From a virus: a stretch of 44,627 bases of DNA. The notes beneath the pieces are model-generated. The model was not told the DNA's origin. It was given only the letters and a program-made list of their open reading frames with translations, and searched no databases. A program made the position numbers and the translations under genes. The stretch covers positions 1 through 44,627 of IMG/VR virus record IMGVR_UViG_3300005253_000113; one strand, 5' to 3'. Of this stretch, positions 1 through 6,404 are shown piece after piece; positions within the stretch are counted from its first letter, which is position 1; every line of letters begins with the position of its first letter.

Positions 1-973
1 GAGTTTTATCCATATCATCCTCTGGGCGGCGGCCCCTGGCCAGGAACCCCCGTATCTCCTCCAACTGGGGGTCGGTGGCCATCGGTGGCGGCGTATCCTC
101 TGCCCCTTGCTTTTCATCATCAGGCCATAGCTCCTCGATAGGGTCTGGGCTATCCCCGCTTTTCGTTACAGCCTGAGCCTGCCCTACGGGGCGGTTGACC
201 TGCTCTGCCTCAGCCTTAGCCAGCACTTCATCGGGGATAAGGTCCTCGGGTCGTTCTTCATTCTCTGGCGGTTCCGGTGCTGGCATCTGCCCCGCCTGAA
301 TCTGGACGGCTGGCTCATGGGCCAGTTGGCGGATACCTGCCAGGCTGAGGTCGCTCCTCAATTGTAGGACATGAATAGTCTTTTTGGTTATCCCTTCTGG
401 CGTGACATCCCTCGGCTCTACAGAGAGAATCAAGGGAATCATCCTTATCCGCCCACACAGTCCCCGGATTAGCTCGATAGCAGAGTTGATGTTGACGATA
501 GAGTGGAAGGATGAAGTGTCGAGTTGCCATATCCCCAGGCCGGGAACATCGGGCAAAAGAAACTGAAGGTTCATCACCCGTCTGCATTGCTTACTTTGAT
601 ACTCCGGGCAGCCTTCACCTTGACAGGCCGTCTCCCGCCATTCCACATCTTTGCTGTTCCGGTTGACCAATGCCCCAGTTGCTTTGTCTATAATACGGTC
701 AGCTTTGCAACCATCCCCCTTGCATACCAGGCCTCGGGTCATGGAGTAGCCCCGATACCACTGTTGGGCGAATACCGCCTCATCCTCTACGGGGAACATG
801 ATGTTCAGGGTTTTGGGTTTCTCCCCGTGGACTGCCTCGACCTCTGGGGGGCAGACGAAGTAATCCACCGCTTTAGGGTAGGGGCTTTTGCCAGGTGAGT
901 CCACCTTCACCCCAAGCCTGATTTTACCCAGGCGGGGCAACCGCCTGATTTCAGATATTCCTTGAATTGGCAT
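1..973 (-). CDS. Gp3-like / recombination directionality factor-like protein (partial at window edge)
   Basis: Start ATG at 973, with AGGAG seven bases upstream. The frame is open to position 1 (324 codons) and continues at the other window end to a TAA at 44509-44511, giving 360 residues. N-terminal motifs GKIRLGVK, KAVDYFVC, LCKGDG-like (VCKGDGCKA) and a cysteine cluster (CQGEGCPEY, KQCRR) precede LPDVPGLGIWQLDTSS and SIVNINSAIELI. These match, from memory, the Gp3-like family named after the phiC31 recombination directionality factor. Residues about 230-300 are an acidic, Pro/Glu-rich linker. In phiC31, Gp3 binds the serine integrase and switches it to excision. No integrase is visible here, so the role may be different DNA binding. 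Overlaps the upstream gene by 23 bases in a coupled operon. Confidence 0.85.
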   Translation of the reverse strand, partial: MPIQGISEIRRLPRLGKIRLGVKVDSPGKSPYPKAVDYFVCPPEVEAVHGEKPKTLNIMFPVEDEAVFAQQWYRGYSMTRGLVCKGDGCKADRIIDKATGALVNRNSKDVEWRETACQGEGCPEYQSKQCRRVMNLQFLLPDVPGLGIWQLDTSSFHSIVNINSAIELIRGLCGRIRMIPLILSVEPRDVTPEGITKKTIHVLQLRSDLSLAGIRQLAHEPAVQIQAGQMPAPEPPENEERPEDLIPDEVLAKAEAEQVNRPVGQAQAVTKSGDSPDPIEELWPDDEKQGAEDTPPPMATDPQLEEIRGFLARGRRPEDDMDKT

Positions 974-1193
974 CTTCTCGCTCCTGTCTTTCTATCATTC
1001 TGTGGTGCTCGCTTTTCGGTTTTATACCTTCGTGGCTCTTATCCTTCCCACAGCGTAGGACATACTCCCCACCGATCCAGGCCACCACCAGTTCGCCATC
1101 GCAGTAACAGATGTTGGTTCGGGCCAGCTCCACGAGCCTGTCCCGCTCCCGGTTGAGGGCTATCTGGGCCTGGAGTTGGGCCTCAGTCGCCAT
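951..1193 (-). CDS. Hypothetical protein, 80 aa
   Basis: Small leftward gene between its upstream neighbour (ending 1197) and the RDF-like gene, which it overlaps by 23 bases. The N-terminal third is helical and charged (ALNRERDRLVELAR). The middle has CYC and a later single Cys in VLRCGKDKSHEG, possibly an incomplete metal site. The overlap and dense packing support it being real. I do not recognise the family. Confidence 0.65.
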   Translation of the reverse strand: MATEAQLQAQIALNRERDRLVELARTNICYCDGELVVAWIGGEYVLRCGKDKSHEGIKPKSEHHRMIERQEREDANSRNI

Positions 1194-1196
1194 TGG

Positions 1197-1391
1197 CTAC
1201 CCCCTCACTGGATAATACAGCGTTCCGCCCTGGGCCTCTATACGGGCCTTCACCTGGGCCGTCAGGACTACCCTTTGCCCCCGGACTAGGATATACTGCT
1301 CGGTATAGGCATAGGGCCTCTCAGGTGTCCCCTGGGGCCGATATTCGCCCCTCCAAACATGATAGACTGGTTTAGTTAGGGTGGTCATCAT
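1197..1391 (-). CDS. Hypothetical protein, 64 aa
   Basis: Start ATG at 1391 lies in ATGATGACC and overlaps the TGA of the upstream gene, with AAGGAG just upstream, so translation is probably coupled. The protein is basic and beta-like (VYHVWRGEYRPQG, QYILVRGQRVVLTAQVKARI). No known domain recognised. Confidence 0.65.
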   Translation of the reverse strand: MMTTLTKPVYHVWRGEYRPQGTPERPYAYTEQYILVRGQRVVLTAQVKARIEAQGGTLYYPVRG

Positions 1392-1627
1392 TCACTCCTT
1401 TCTGATGCTCGCCTGGCCCTCCGCCCCTGGTAGGGTTCACGCTTAATCGTGCTCAGATGGTTGTTCAGTGGGGCCTCCCCGCTCATGCCCCCGATGCTGT
1501 CCGGCCCCGGTGGGTAGTAGCCACAGTTTAGGCAGGTCAGCTCGCCCCATGACTCCTGCACCGACCCACTACATCGAGGGCATGGCTCACCGGCAGGGGT
1601 GAAGCCGTCAGGTAGGGGGCTGGTCAT
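1388..1627 (-). CDS. Zinc-ribbon miniprotein, 79 aa
   Basis: Contains two CxxC knuckles: EPCPRCSGS and LTCLNCGYY, about 16 residues apart, the pattern of a zinc ribbon. The C-terminal tail is very basic (REPYQGRRARRASERSE), which suggests nucleic-acid binding. It overlaps the upstream stop by four bases (ATGA-type junction). One of many zinc-ribbon miniproteins in this genome. Confidence 0.7.
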   Translation of the reverse strand: MTSPLPDGFTPAGEPCPRCSGSVQESWGELTCLNCGYYPPGPDSIGGMSGEAPLNNHLSTIKREPYQGRRARRASERSE

Positions 1628-1875
1628 GGCCTGCCTTCCCTATTCTTCCTTGCAACCCCCAAGTAGAAATTGGTCAAGACTATAATATCCTTTGACCTCT
1701 GGCCGTAAGGCCACCCTCTTGGCCCGATTGAACCATCCGGGTATTTCACGGCAGGATTATACCAGAACCAGCCTCGCTCATAATAGAGTTCAGTTTTGTC
1801 GGCCATTTCCTGCCCTTTAGCTTCGGCCACAGCACCCAGATATTCCTTGATAATCTTTGCGCTATCTACTTTCAT
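1624..1875 (-). CDS. Hypothetical protein, 83 aa
   Basis: ATG at 1875 overlaps the stop of the preceding gene (ATGA arrangement). The N-terminus is an amphipathic helix (SAKIIKEYLGAVAEAKGQEM). It is followed by an aromatic-rich part (YYERGWFWYNPAVKYPDGS) and a basic tail. Coupled overlaps on both sides make it a real gene. Function not recognised. Confidence 0.65.
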   Translation of the reverse strand: MKVDSAKIIKEYLGAVAEAKGQEMADKTELYYERGWFWYNPAVKYPDGSIGPRGWPYGQRSKDIIVLTNFYLGVARKNREGRP

Positions 1876-2177
1876 CCCCCCTCCTCCAGCCCGGCCAGGG
1901 CTGCGTCTAAGCGGTTTAGCAGGCTCTCTGTTTGCTCCTTAAAGTAACCACTCAGAATGCCTTCATGATTCATTCTCAATAGCCTAGCTATCTCCACCAC
2001 CCCACTCGTCCGCTCCCGCTCGGCCAGCACACCCCGGCGGTAGCCCTCGGCTAGAAAAGACAAAGCCTTTAAGCCTTCGGGGTGTGCTAATTCCATCGCA
2101 GAAAAGGCGATGCCTTTTATTTCCTCAAGCTCCGCTATCTCCTCATCCCATGTCGTTTTGATTCGCTTCTCAGCCAT
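1872..2177 (-). CDS. Hypothetical helical protein, 101 aa
   Basis: Start ATG at 2177 with AAGGAGGTGAGCC directly upstream, a strong ribosome site. Mostly alpha-helical and acidic (TTWDEEIAELEEIKGIAF), ending in a helix with SLLNRLDAALAGLEEGG. No membrane segment and no cysteine motif. Member of the overlapping leftward operon. Confidence 0.7.
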   Translation of the reverse strand: MAEKRIKTTWDEEIAELEEIKGIAFSAMELAHPEGLKALSFLAEGYRRGVLAERERTSGVVEIARLLRMNHEGILSGYFKEQTESLLNRLDAALAGLEEGG

Positions 2178-2188
2178 GGCTCACCTCC

Positions 2189-2437
2189 TTAATTCGGCGT
2201 TCCGTCATCCTCTTGGTAGGATGCCGTTTGGTCAGATACTATTACGGGGGCAGGCAAGCCATGTTTTTTACAGAATAGCTTGGCTCCCGCCAGGTCTGTT
2301 ATCCGGCTGAATCCACGGGGCCAACGCAGTGGAGACCATGCGTAGTAAAAGTCCATCACCCATGTTATTCTCCATGTGTCATAGCTGATATATCCGCAAC
2401 GGAACCCACGAGCACCGGATGAAGTGACTCGGCTCAT
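2189..2437 (-). CDS. Hypothetical aromatic-rich protein, 82 aa
   Basis: I place the start at ATG 2437, overlapping the TGA of the upstream gene (ATGA), rather than at a long upstream in-frame extension that would run antisense-like through two neighbours. Residues include TWRITWVMDFYYAWSPLRWP and LFCKKHGLPAPVIV. Unusually rich in Trp and Tyr for its size. Family not recognised. Confidence 0.6.
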   Translation of the reverse strand: MSRVTSSGARGFRCGYISYDTWRITWVMDFYYAWSPLRWPRGFSRITDLAGAKLFCKKHGLPAPVIVSDQTASYQEDDGTPN

Positions 2438-2643
2438 AGCTGAATCCTCCCCCCTGGCCTTAGCTCTCTCAGTGCCCCCACGGTGCGCCAGGTGAGGTTC
2501 AAGCCGTGGGCTATCTCCTCTACAAGCATCTCGGTCAGGATTCTCTCTGTCTCCATCTCGGCTGCTAGCGTGGGGCATATCCATCCCGAACACTTTAGCT
2601 TCTCCATGGCGGCGGCAATGCGGGGATCGGTGGGGCGGTTCAT
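2434..2643 (-). CDS. Hypothetical protein with possible helix-turn-helix, 69 aa
   Basis: ATG 2643 overlaps the stop of the upstream gene. Residues about 35-65 (ILTEMLVEEIAHGLNLTWRT followed by VGALREL) could form a helix-turn-helix, which would make it a small DNA-binding protein. That is inference from helix spacing only. One CxxxxC pair (CSGWIC) near residue 18. Confidence 0.6.
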   Translation of the reverse strand: MNRPTDPRIAAAMEKLKCSGWICPTLAAEMETERILTEMLVEEIAHGLNLTWRTVGALRELRPGGRIQL

Positions 2644-2894
2644 GGTTGCACCTTCTCAACTTGCCTGAATGCGTCAAAGTTGTCCCATACTAAGTTCAGC
2701 TTCCCTCCACCTGGGGTATTGCATAGTTGATAATGCTCCTCACATAAGCCAAACATATCACAGCCCTCGACCTGAGAGATGATAGTGGTCGGGAAGTTAG
2801 TGCAACCCCTATAGTTACATCGGTGGATGCCCCAGTTAATAAGCAAAGCTAACATATTGATACTGTATGGTTCATTGTCTCGGATTATCTTCAT
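2640..2894 (-). CDS. Cysteine-rich small protein, 84 aa
   Basis: ATG at 2894. Carries HRCNYRGCTNFP and then CDMFGLCEEHYQLC: a Cx4C pair followed by Cys/His residues in the pattern C...C-E-E-H...C. This resembles a family of small phage zinc-binding proteins with a terminal CxxH element. Probably binds one zinc and nucleic acid or protein. Overlaps the downstream gene by four bases. Confidence 0.65.
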   Translation of the reverse strand: MKIIRDNEPYSINMLALLINWGIHRCNYRGCTNFPTTIISQVEGCDMFGLCEEHYQLCNTPGGGKLNLVWDNFDAFRQVEKVQP

Positions 2895-2948
2895 ACCACC
2901 CCTTTTCGTTCCAGTCCCAGGGCCTGGATAGCCTGGATATGCTCACAG

Positions 2949-3224
2949 TCACCCCCTGAAAAAGTGTATCTCCCTCTCAGCTTCTAACTGTTTATCAATC
3001 TCCTCACGGGCTATTTCCCGTATCAGGGCCTCGAGTTGGCCTAGTTCGGCCAGTTCCCGTTCCAGACCTTTTCGCTTCGCCCACACTTCATGGGACATTT
3101 CCAGGACATGATTTGACTCTGTGGTTAAGCCTTCCCTGTCATATTGTTCGGCATGAATGGCAAGCTGAATCTCCTCCTTATTTAGTTCCGTAATCGTCCA
3201 TTCCAGGTCAACTAGTCTTTTCAT
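2949..3224 (-). CDS. Coiled-coil protein, 91 aa
   Basis: Almost entirely charged helix with heptad-like spacing (LEWTITELNKEEIQLAIHAE, then AKRKGLERELAELGQLEALI), ending HFFRG. Likely an oligomeric coiled coil. Just past its stop a second frame stays open down to the next start (2891-2983); see findings. Confidence 0.65.
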   Translation of the reverse strand: MKRLVDLEWTITELNKEEIQLAIHAEQYDREGLTTESNHVLEMSHEVWAKRKGLERELAELGQLEALIREIAREEIDKQLEAEREIHFFRG

Positions 3225-3344
3225 GCTGCCCCCTTATTAACACCTTGTTAAGCCGCTCATGGGGCGGGATGATTGAAAGTGGTCTGACATTCCACAATCA
3301 TGCCCGCCCGGTCAGGGGCTAACCTACCTGGGGCGACGCATGGC

Positions 3345-3578
3345 TCACCTCCTGGTATATTCGTTCCGCAACTGGACGGCTATATGGCGCAACTGGGCTG
3401 ACCAATCGGCAATACATCCCCAATCAAACCCACTCAACCCCCTCACTCTCATCCCTTGCCTTACTCCTCTCCCCTGGCTATCTTCAAGGGTTTCCCCAAT
3501 ACACTTCATCAGGGCCTCAGCTTTAGCCGTCTGGTCTGTAATCTCTTCCTGTGTCATTATATCTGTTGCTACTGCCAT
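3345..3578 (-). CDS. Hypothetical protein, 77 aa
   Basis: Start ATG 3578 with AAGGAG nine bases upstream. Helical throughout (MTQEEITDQTAKAEALMKCI, DWSAQLRHIAVQLRNEYTRR). First small gene after the HNH gene in the leftward operon. The following 120 bases (3225-3344) hold no convincing gene, only very short frames. Function unknown. Confidence 0.65.
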   Translation of the reverse strand: MAVATDIMTQEEITDQTAKAEALMKCIGETLEDSQGRGVRQGMRVRGLSGFDWGCIADWSAQLRHIAVQLRNEYTRR

Positions 3579-3631
3579 CGTGTTCTCCTTCCTTTTAATG
3601 GTGGCCCTGGTGGGGCTTTGGGTCAGCCTGC

Positions 3632-4042
3632 CTATACTCGGTGATAACGGAGACGCTCAAAGTCTCTCCGGCAGATACGACATTTGCGTTCACCTTCAAG
3701 ACTAAAGTAAGTGTTGAATAAATCGTAGGGATGTCCCTGGGGACAGTGTGTCTTAGCAGCATTTATAGCTGTGAAATTCTCTCCCCTAAATATGTTTTCC
3801 TTCTGAGTCACCACTTCGAGATGCTGAGGGTTTATACATACTAGATTCCTGCAAAGATGGTCTATCTGTAAACCTTCGGGGATTGGGCCAATATAAACCT
3901 GGTATGCAAAACGATGCACATATACCTGATGCCTATTGAACCAAAACCCCCCATAACCTCGACCTCGTTTACTTCCTGTCCATACCCAACAATCGTCTAC
4001 AATATCTATCTTTGCCAAGAATCGCTCAAAAGCTGTTATCAT
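3632..4042 (-). CDS. HNH homing-type endonuclease
   Basis: 136 residues. N-terminus CWVWTGSKRGRGYGGF is typical of phage HNH proteins. The catalytic region reads VYVHRFAYQ, then EGLQIDHLCRN, then CINPQHLEVVTQKEN, giving the H-N-H pattern of the HNH_3-type family. A second cysteine cluster follows (HCPQGHPYD ... CRICRRDFERL), as in many family members. It should nick or cut double-stranded DNA. It is the first gene after the leftward promoter, with AAGGGAGGAAA ahead of its ATG, and not inside another gene, so this copy is a free-standing cargo or packaging-associated nuclease. Confidence 0.9.
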   Translation of the reverse strand: MITAFERFLAKIDIVDDCWVWTGSKRGRGYGGFWFNRHQVYVHRFAYQVYIGPIPEGLQIDHLCRNLVCINPQHLEVVTQKENIFRGENFTAINAAKTHCPQGHPYDLFNTYFSLEGERKCRICRRDFERLRYHRV

Positions 4043-4116
4043 TTTCCTCCCTTAGTCTTTCACTCGACCAGGGCCGGCACTATGCTGGCCGGGCATGAAG
4101 TTTCCCGACCTCAGCT

Positions 4117-4146
4117 AGTGTATCATAATGGATTAGCTCCTGTCAA
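4117..4146 (-). promoter_or_regulatory. Leftward sigma70-type promoter of the long minus-strand operon
   Basis: On the minus strand: TTGACA (4141-4146), 18-base spacer, extended -10 TGATACACT (hexamer 4117-4122). Predicted start near 4109, leaving a leader of about 67 bases before the HNH gene. The -35 box is part of a 13-base repeat shared with the rightward promoter. Confidence 0.75.
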
Positions 4147-4255
4147 GTCCTTTAGGGGAAGTTTCCCCAAGAATTTTAAGACCGTATCTGGGCAAAGCTA
4201 CGGTGACCACCCCGCACGGCTGACAGGAGCTAATGGAGGTATTGACAGGAGCTAA
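4132..4255. repeat. Three copies of TGACAGGAGCTAA flanking divergent promoters (operator candidates)
   Basis: Copies: minus strand within 4132-4146, plus strand 4221-4233 and plus strand 4243-4255. Two copies overlap the -35 box of a promoter and the third lies 22 bases upstream of the rightward -35. The arrangement fits a regulator that binds all three and controls both promoters. Likely regulators are the zinc-finger proteins encoded next (4281, 4464). Their binding is inferred. Confidence 0.65.
4182..4199 (+). promoter_or_regulatory. Conserved 18-base element in divergent control region (copy 1)
   Basis: CCGTATCTGGGCAAAGCT here and TCGTATCTGGGGGAAGCT at 8657-8674 differ at three positions. 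Both lie upstream of a leftward TTGACA promoter, at 36 and 26 bases from the -35 box. Could be an activator site or a second operator. Confidence 0.5.
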
Positions 4256-4271
4256 AATCTATGATTATAAT
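4242..4271 (+). promoter_or_regulatory. Rightward sigma70-type promoter of the replication operon
   Basis: TTGACA (4242-4247), 18-base spacer, TATAAT (4266-4271): both hexamers match consensus. The expected transcription start (about 4278-4279) is only two or three bases before the ATG at 4281, so the first gene is probably translated from a nearly leaderless mRNA. No ribosome site exists between start and ATG. Confidence 0.8.
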
Positions 4272-4280
4272 GTAGGCGCT

Positions 4281-4460
4281 ATGAATACACCAGATACGAT
4301 TGTCTATTGCCAGTCCTGTGGGCAGCCTTCCGCCGTGCCGCCTAACCTTGCCCGGCGGAAATACTGTGACGCCTGCCGCCGTCTAGCGAGGGTAAAGTCC
4401 GGGCAGAGTATAGGCAGGGGAAGACCCAAGCAGCCAGCTACCGTCACTGCGCAGCCCTAG
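4281..4460 (+). CDS. Zinc-ribbon miniprotein, first gene of rightward operon, 59 aa
   Basis: Start set at ATG 4281 because an upstream in-frame ATG (4233) lies before the promoter. Two CxxC knuckles, YCQSCGQPS and KYCDACRRLARVK, are separated by about 18 residues, followed by a basic tail. Likely a DNA- or RNA-binding regulator. The near-leaderless arrangement suggests it is made immediately on infection. Confidence 0.7.
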   Translation: MNTPDTIVYCQSCGQPSAVPPNLARRKYCDACRRLARVKSGQSIGRGRPKQPATVTAQP

Positions 4461-4463
4461 CCC

Positions 4464-4928
4464 ATGCCGAATACTCAGTCCCCGTGCATTGGCTACAACA
4501 CACTGTTGGCGGCGATATTCGGTCAGGACCCGAAAGCTCTCTTGGGCAGGAAAGGACTGCTGCCATCTAAGCCTGCGCGCCGGTGCAAAAGTTGTGGGGC
4601 AGAAATTGATTTTTACAAGCAATACTGCTCGTCCTGTAGGCAGATACCGGTTAAGTGTGAGGTGTGTGGGGATTTGGTATTGCGAATGAGAGCGCAGATA
4701 TTACGCATGGGTGGCCATCAGTTTTGTGGCCAGAGGTGTCACGGTAGATGGCTGGGGGTAAATAAAAAAACTGGCAGACGTAGAAAGCATGATTATGAAG
4801 CCATTTGGTCAGAGCATATAAGGACAGGCTGGGGTGCTATCCGCTTATCCCGCTTACTAGGTATAAATCTTGGAGTAATAAACCATGCCCTGCACACAAA
4901 ACGGGTCGAGATAGCCCATGCCAGGTAA
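4464..4928 (+). CDS. Zinc-finger DNA-binding protein with helix-turn-helix, 154 aa
   Basis: Four CxxC-type pairs: RRCKSCGAE, YCSSCRQIP, KCEVCGDLV and FCGQRCHGRW (residues about 40-95), enough for two zinc ribbons. A basic stretch KKTGRRRKHDYEA follows. The C-terminus (GWGAIRLSRLLGINLGVINH) reads as a helix-turn-helix, as in HNH-family accessory or DNA-binding domains. No HNH catalytic triad remains. Best guess: transcription regulator of the divergent promoters next to it. Confidence 0.7.
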   Translation: MPNTQSPCIGYNTLLAAIFGQDPKALLGRKGLLPSKPARRCKSCGAEIDFYKQYCSSCRQIPVKCEVCGDLVLRMRAQILRMGGHQFCGQRCHGRWLGVNKKTGRRRKHDYEAIWSEHIRTGWGAIRLSRLLGINLGVINHALHTKRVEIAHAR

Positions 4929-5127
4929 AGGCAGGAATGAGCACCCCCGAGACACCGGCTGCGTGACGGCGGGGCTGCACAGTTGCCTGGGGTGCGAAGC
5001 GCCACTGGATGCTAAGGGGAACTGTCCGTCCCGTGAGAATCCTCAGAACGGCGGCTGGCCCACTGACCCACGCTTCCAGCGGAGCCAGGACTACAGACTA
5101 TTCGGGAAGGAGAGAAAGCATGGCTAA
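4918..5127 (+). CDS. Hypothetical small protein, 69 aa
   Basis: ATG 4918 overlaps the previous gene by 11 bases and its stop overlaps the next start (5120), consistent with coupled translation. It has a CLGCEAPLDAKGNC motif (three cysteines) and a polar, basic remainder. Composition is less convincing than its neighbours, so the call rests on packing. Confidence 0.45.
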   Translation: MPGKGRNEHPRDTGCVTAGLHSCLGCEAPLDAKGNCPSRENPQNGGWPTDPRFQRSQDYRLFGKERKHG

Positions 5128-5347
5128 GAAAGCTAGGAAAACAAGAAGGGGGAAGGGCCTGACATGTTTAGAGCTGGTCAGGGAGTATTTCCCTGACAGC
5201 AACGATGACGAAGCAGGTTATATCCTTTGGGAACATACTGGATTCCCCAGCTTTTGGAATATCCCAAAGGATGGGGCTACCCCAGAAGCATGTTGTCGCA
5301 AGCAACTCAAAGAATTTAAATCCGAATGCGTGAATAGCATTTGTTAA
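5120..5347 (+). CDS. Hypothetical basic protein, 75 aa
   Basis: Start ATG 5120 has GGAAGGAGAG upstream. A longer in-frame extension upstream overlaps the previous gene and was not used. The N-terminus is highly basic (KKARKTRRGKG). The rest holds aromatic and acidic residues (CLELVREYFPDSNDDEAGYI) and scattered cysteines near the end. Function not recognised. Confidence 0.65.
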   Translation: MAKKARKTRRGKGLTCLELVREYFPDSNDDEAGYILWEHTGFPSFWNIPKDGATPEACCRKQLKEFKSECVNSIC

Positions 5348-5360
5348 AAGGAGGCGTCTA

Positions 5361-5594
5361 ATGGGGCAGACCACCTACACGGAGACGGTAACAGAATGCG
5401 ACAGGTGCCCGGCTAAGGTGGTGCGGGAAGGGGAAGGGGTGAAAACCCTACCTGATGATTGGCAGAGGCTGGTTCTATACTGGGCCGATAGCTCCTTCAA
5501 CAAAGCCGCTACCCTCTGCCCGGCCTGCCTCCTGGCCCATGACGACTTCATGGCGGACAAGGGCGATGTCCTGAGCTTGTCGAAGGAGGCGTGA
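5361..5594 (+). CDS. Zinc-binding small protein, 77 aa
   Basis: CDRCPAKVV near the N-terminus and LCPACLLAHDDF near residue 53 form a two-knuckle zinc site. Between them is DDWQRLVLYWADSS. This layout is common in small actinophage-type and metagenomic phage proteins of unknown role. AGGAGG precedes the ATG. Overlaps the next gene. Confidence 0.65.
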   Translation: MGQTTYTETVTECDRCPAKVVREGEGVKTLPDDWQRLVLYWADSSFNKAATLCPACLLAHDDFMADKGDVLSLSKEA

Positions 5595-5806
5595 TGGGTA
5601 GACCGTGGGGTAAAGGCAAAATAGCGCTGAAGGGTGCCGCAGGGGTAATACGCTGCACCTGGTGTGGGCGCGAGGAAGAACGGGAGGCGGATGTATGGCC
5701 TTATGGCTGGTATCCTCTGACCCTCATTCCAGGCCATGAGGAGATGCTATGCGGCGACTGCTTCATGGAGCATCGCGAGGGTGATAAAGATGGGCGGGAA
5801 ACATAG
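5594..5806 (+). CDS. Zinc-binding small protein, 70 aa
   Basis: ATG 5594 was preferred to the GTG at 5591 because AAGGAGG then sits four bases upstream. CTWCGREEE and LCGDCFMEH form a two-knuckle zinc motif around an aromatic core (DVWPYGWYPLTLIPG). The organisation resembles the preceding gene, so the two could be diverged duplicates or simply share a fold. Confidence 0.65.
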   Translation: MGRPWGKGKIALKGAAGVIRCTWCGREEEREADVWPYGWYPLTLIPGHEEMLCGDCFMEHREGDKDGRET

Positions 5807-5818
5807 AAAGGGGGCGTG

Positions 5819-5944
5819 ATGGATGAAACCACCTACGAAGTGCCTCGCAAGGTAGATTTCTGGCAACTCTTGCTATGGTATTTCTTTATACTTGAGCAGG
5901 AGAAAAGACTACAGCGGGTGTTGCGGGATAGAACTTATGCCTGA
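5819..5944 (+). CDS. Small hydrophobic-core peptide, 41 aa
   Basis: ATG 5819 with AAAGGGGGCG upstream. A hydrophobic run WQLLLWYFFILEQEKRL (about 11 hydrophobic residues) is followed by a basic tail. Its stop overlaps the start of the DnaB-domain gene (eight bases), so it may serve for translational coupling. Could be a short membrane-surface peptide. Confidence 0.5.
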   Translation: MDETTYEVPRKVDFWQLLLWYFFILEQEKRLQRVLRDRTYA

Positions 5945-6404
5945 AGAAAAGCTACCACCGCACGACACCCAGGCTGAATCGGCGATCCTGGGGTCTATCA
6001 TGCTGTTTGCCACTGGCAACCGTGAGGAGATGGCGGAGCAGATGGCGGGGATAGTGGAACTAAAGCCCTCTGATTTCTTTCGGGACAAGAACGGGTGGAT
6101 ATACGAGGGTATCTTGGCCCTCTCCCTTCAAGGGACACCCCCTGACCAGCTCATCCTGGCCCACTGGCTGGCCGTCCACGATAAACTTGAGGCAGTGGGC
6201 GGGCCAGCATATTTGATACACTGCCTGGCGGCTGTGGCTACCTGCTATCACCTGAAACATTATGCGGGGATAGTGAAGGACTGCGCGGACCGGCGACAAG
6301 CTATCAGCCGGGGCCAGCAGATGGTGAGGCAGGCGTATGAGGGGGGGCCACCGAGTCCCAGCCAACCTACGCTACCAGGTTATAAGAAGGCGGGAAATGC
6401 CTGA
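5937..6404 (+). CDS. Stand-alone DnaB N-terminal domain protein
   Basis: 155 residues from ATG 5937. It follows the DnaB N-terminal domain pattern closely: LPPHDTQAESAILGSIML, then LKPSDFFRDKNGWIYEGILA, then a D-x-x-x-L segment, LEAVGGPAYLIHCL, and KHYAGIVKDCADRRQAI. In replicative helicases this domain forms the collar of the hexamer and contacts primase and the loader. Here it is cut off as its own protein, with the motor domain encoded by the next gene (eight-base overlap). The tail is Pro-rich (GPPSPSQPTLPG). An upstream in-frame start was rejected because it would overlap the preceding peptide gene. Confidence 0.85.
   Translation: MPEEKLPPHDTQAESAILGSIMLFATGNREEMAEQMAGIVELKPSDFFRDKNGWIYEGILALSLQGTPPDQLILAHWLAVHDKLEAVGGPAYLIHCLAAVATCYHLKHYAGIVKDCADRRQAISRGQQMVRQAYEGGPPSPSQPTLPGYKKAGNA

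Noticed and set aside
3225-3344. Short minus-strand peptides after a good AGGAGG (five codons to TAG) and a 14-residue frame
   Set aside because: Too short to support as genes. They may be relics or leader peptides, but nothing else in the sequence backs them.
5009-5119. Longer N-terminus for the 75-aa gene at 5120
   Set aside because: The extension overlaps the upstream gene fully and lacks a ribosome site, while ATG 5120 has one.
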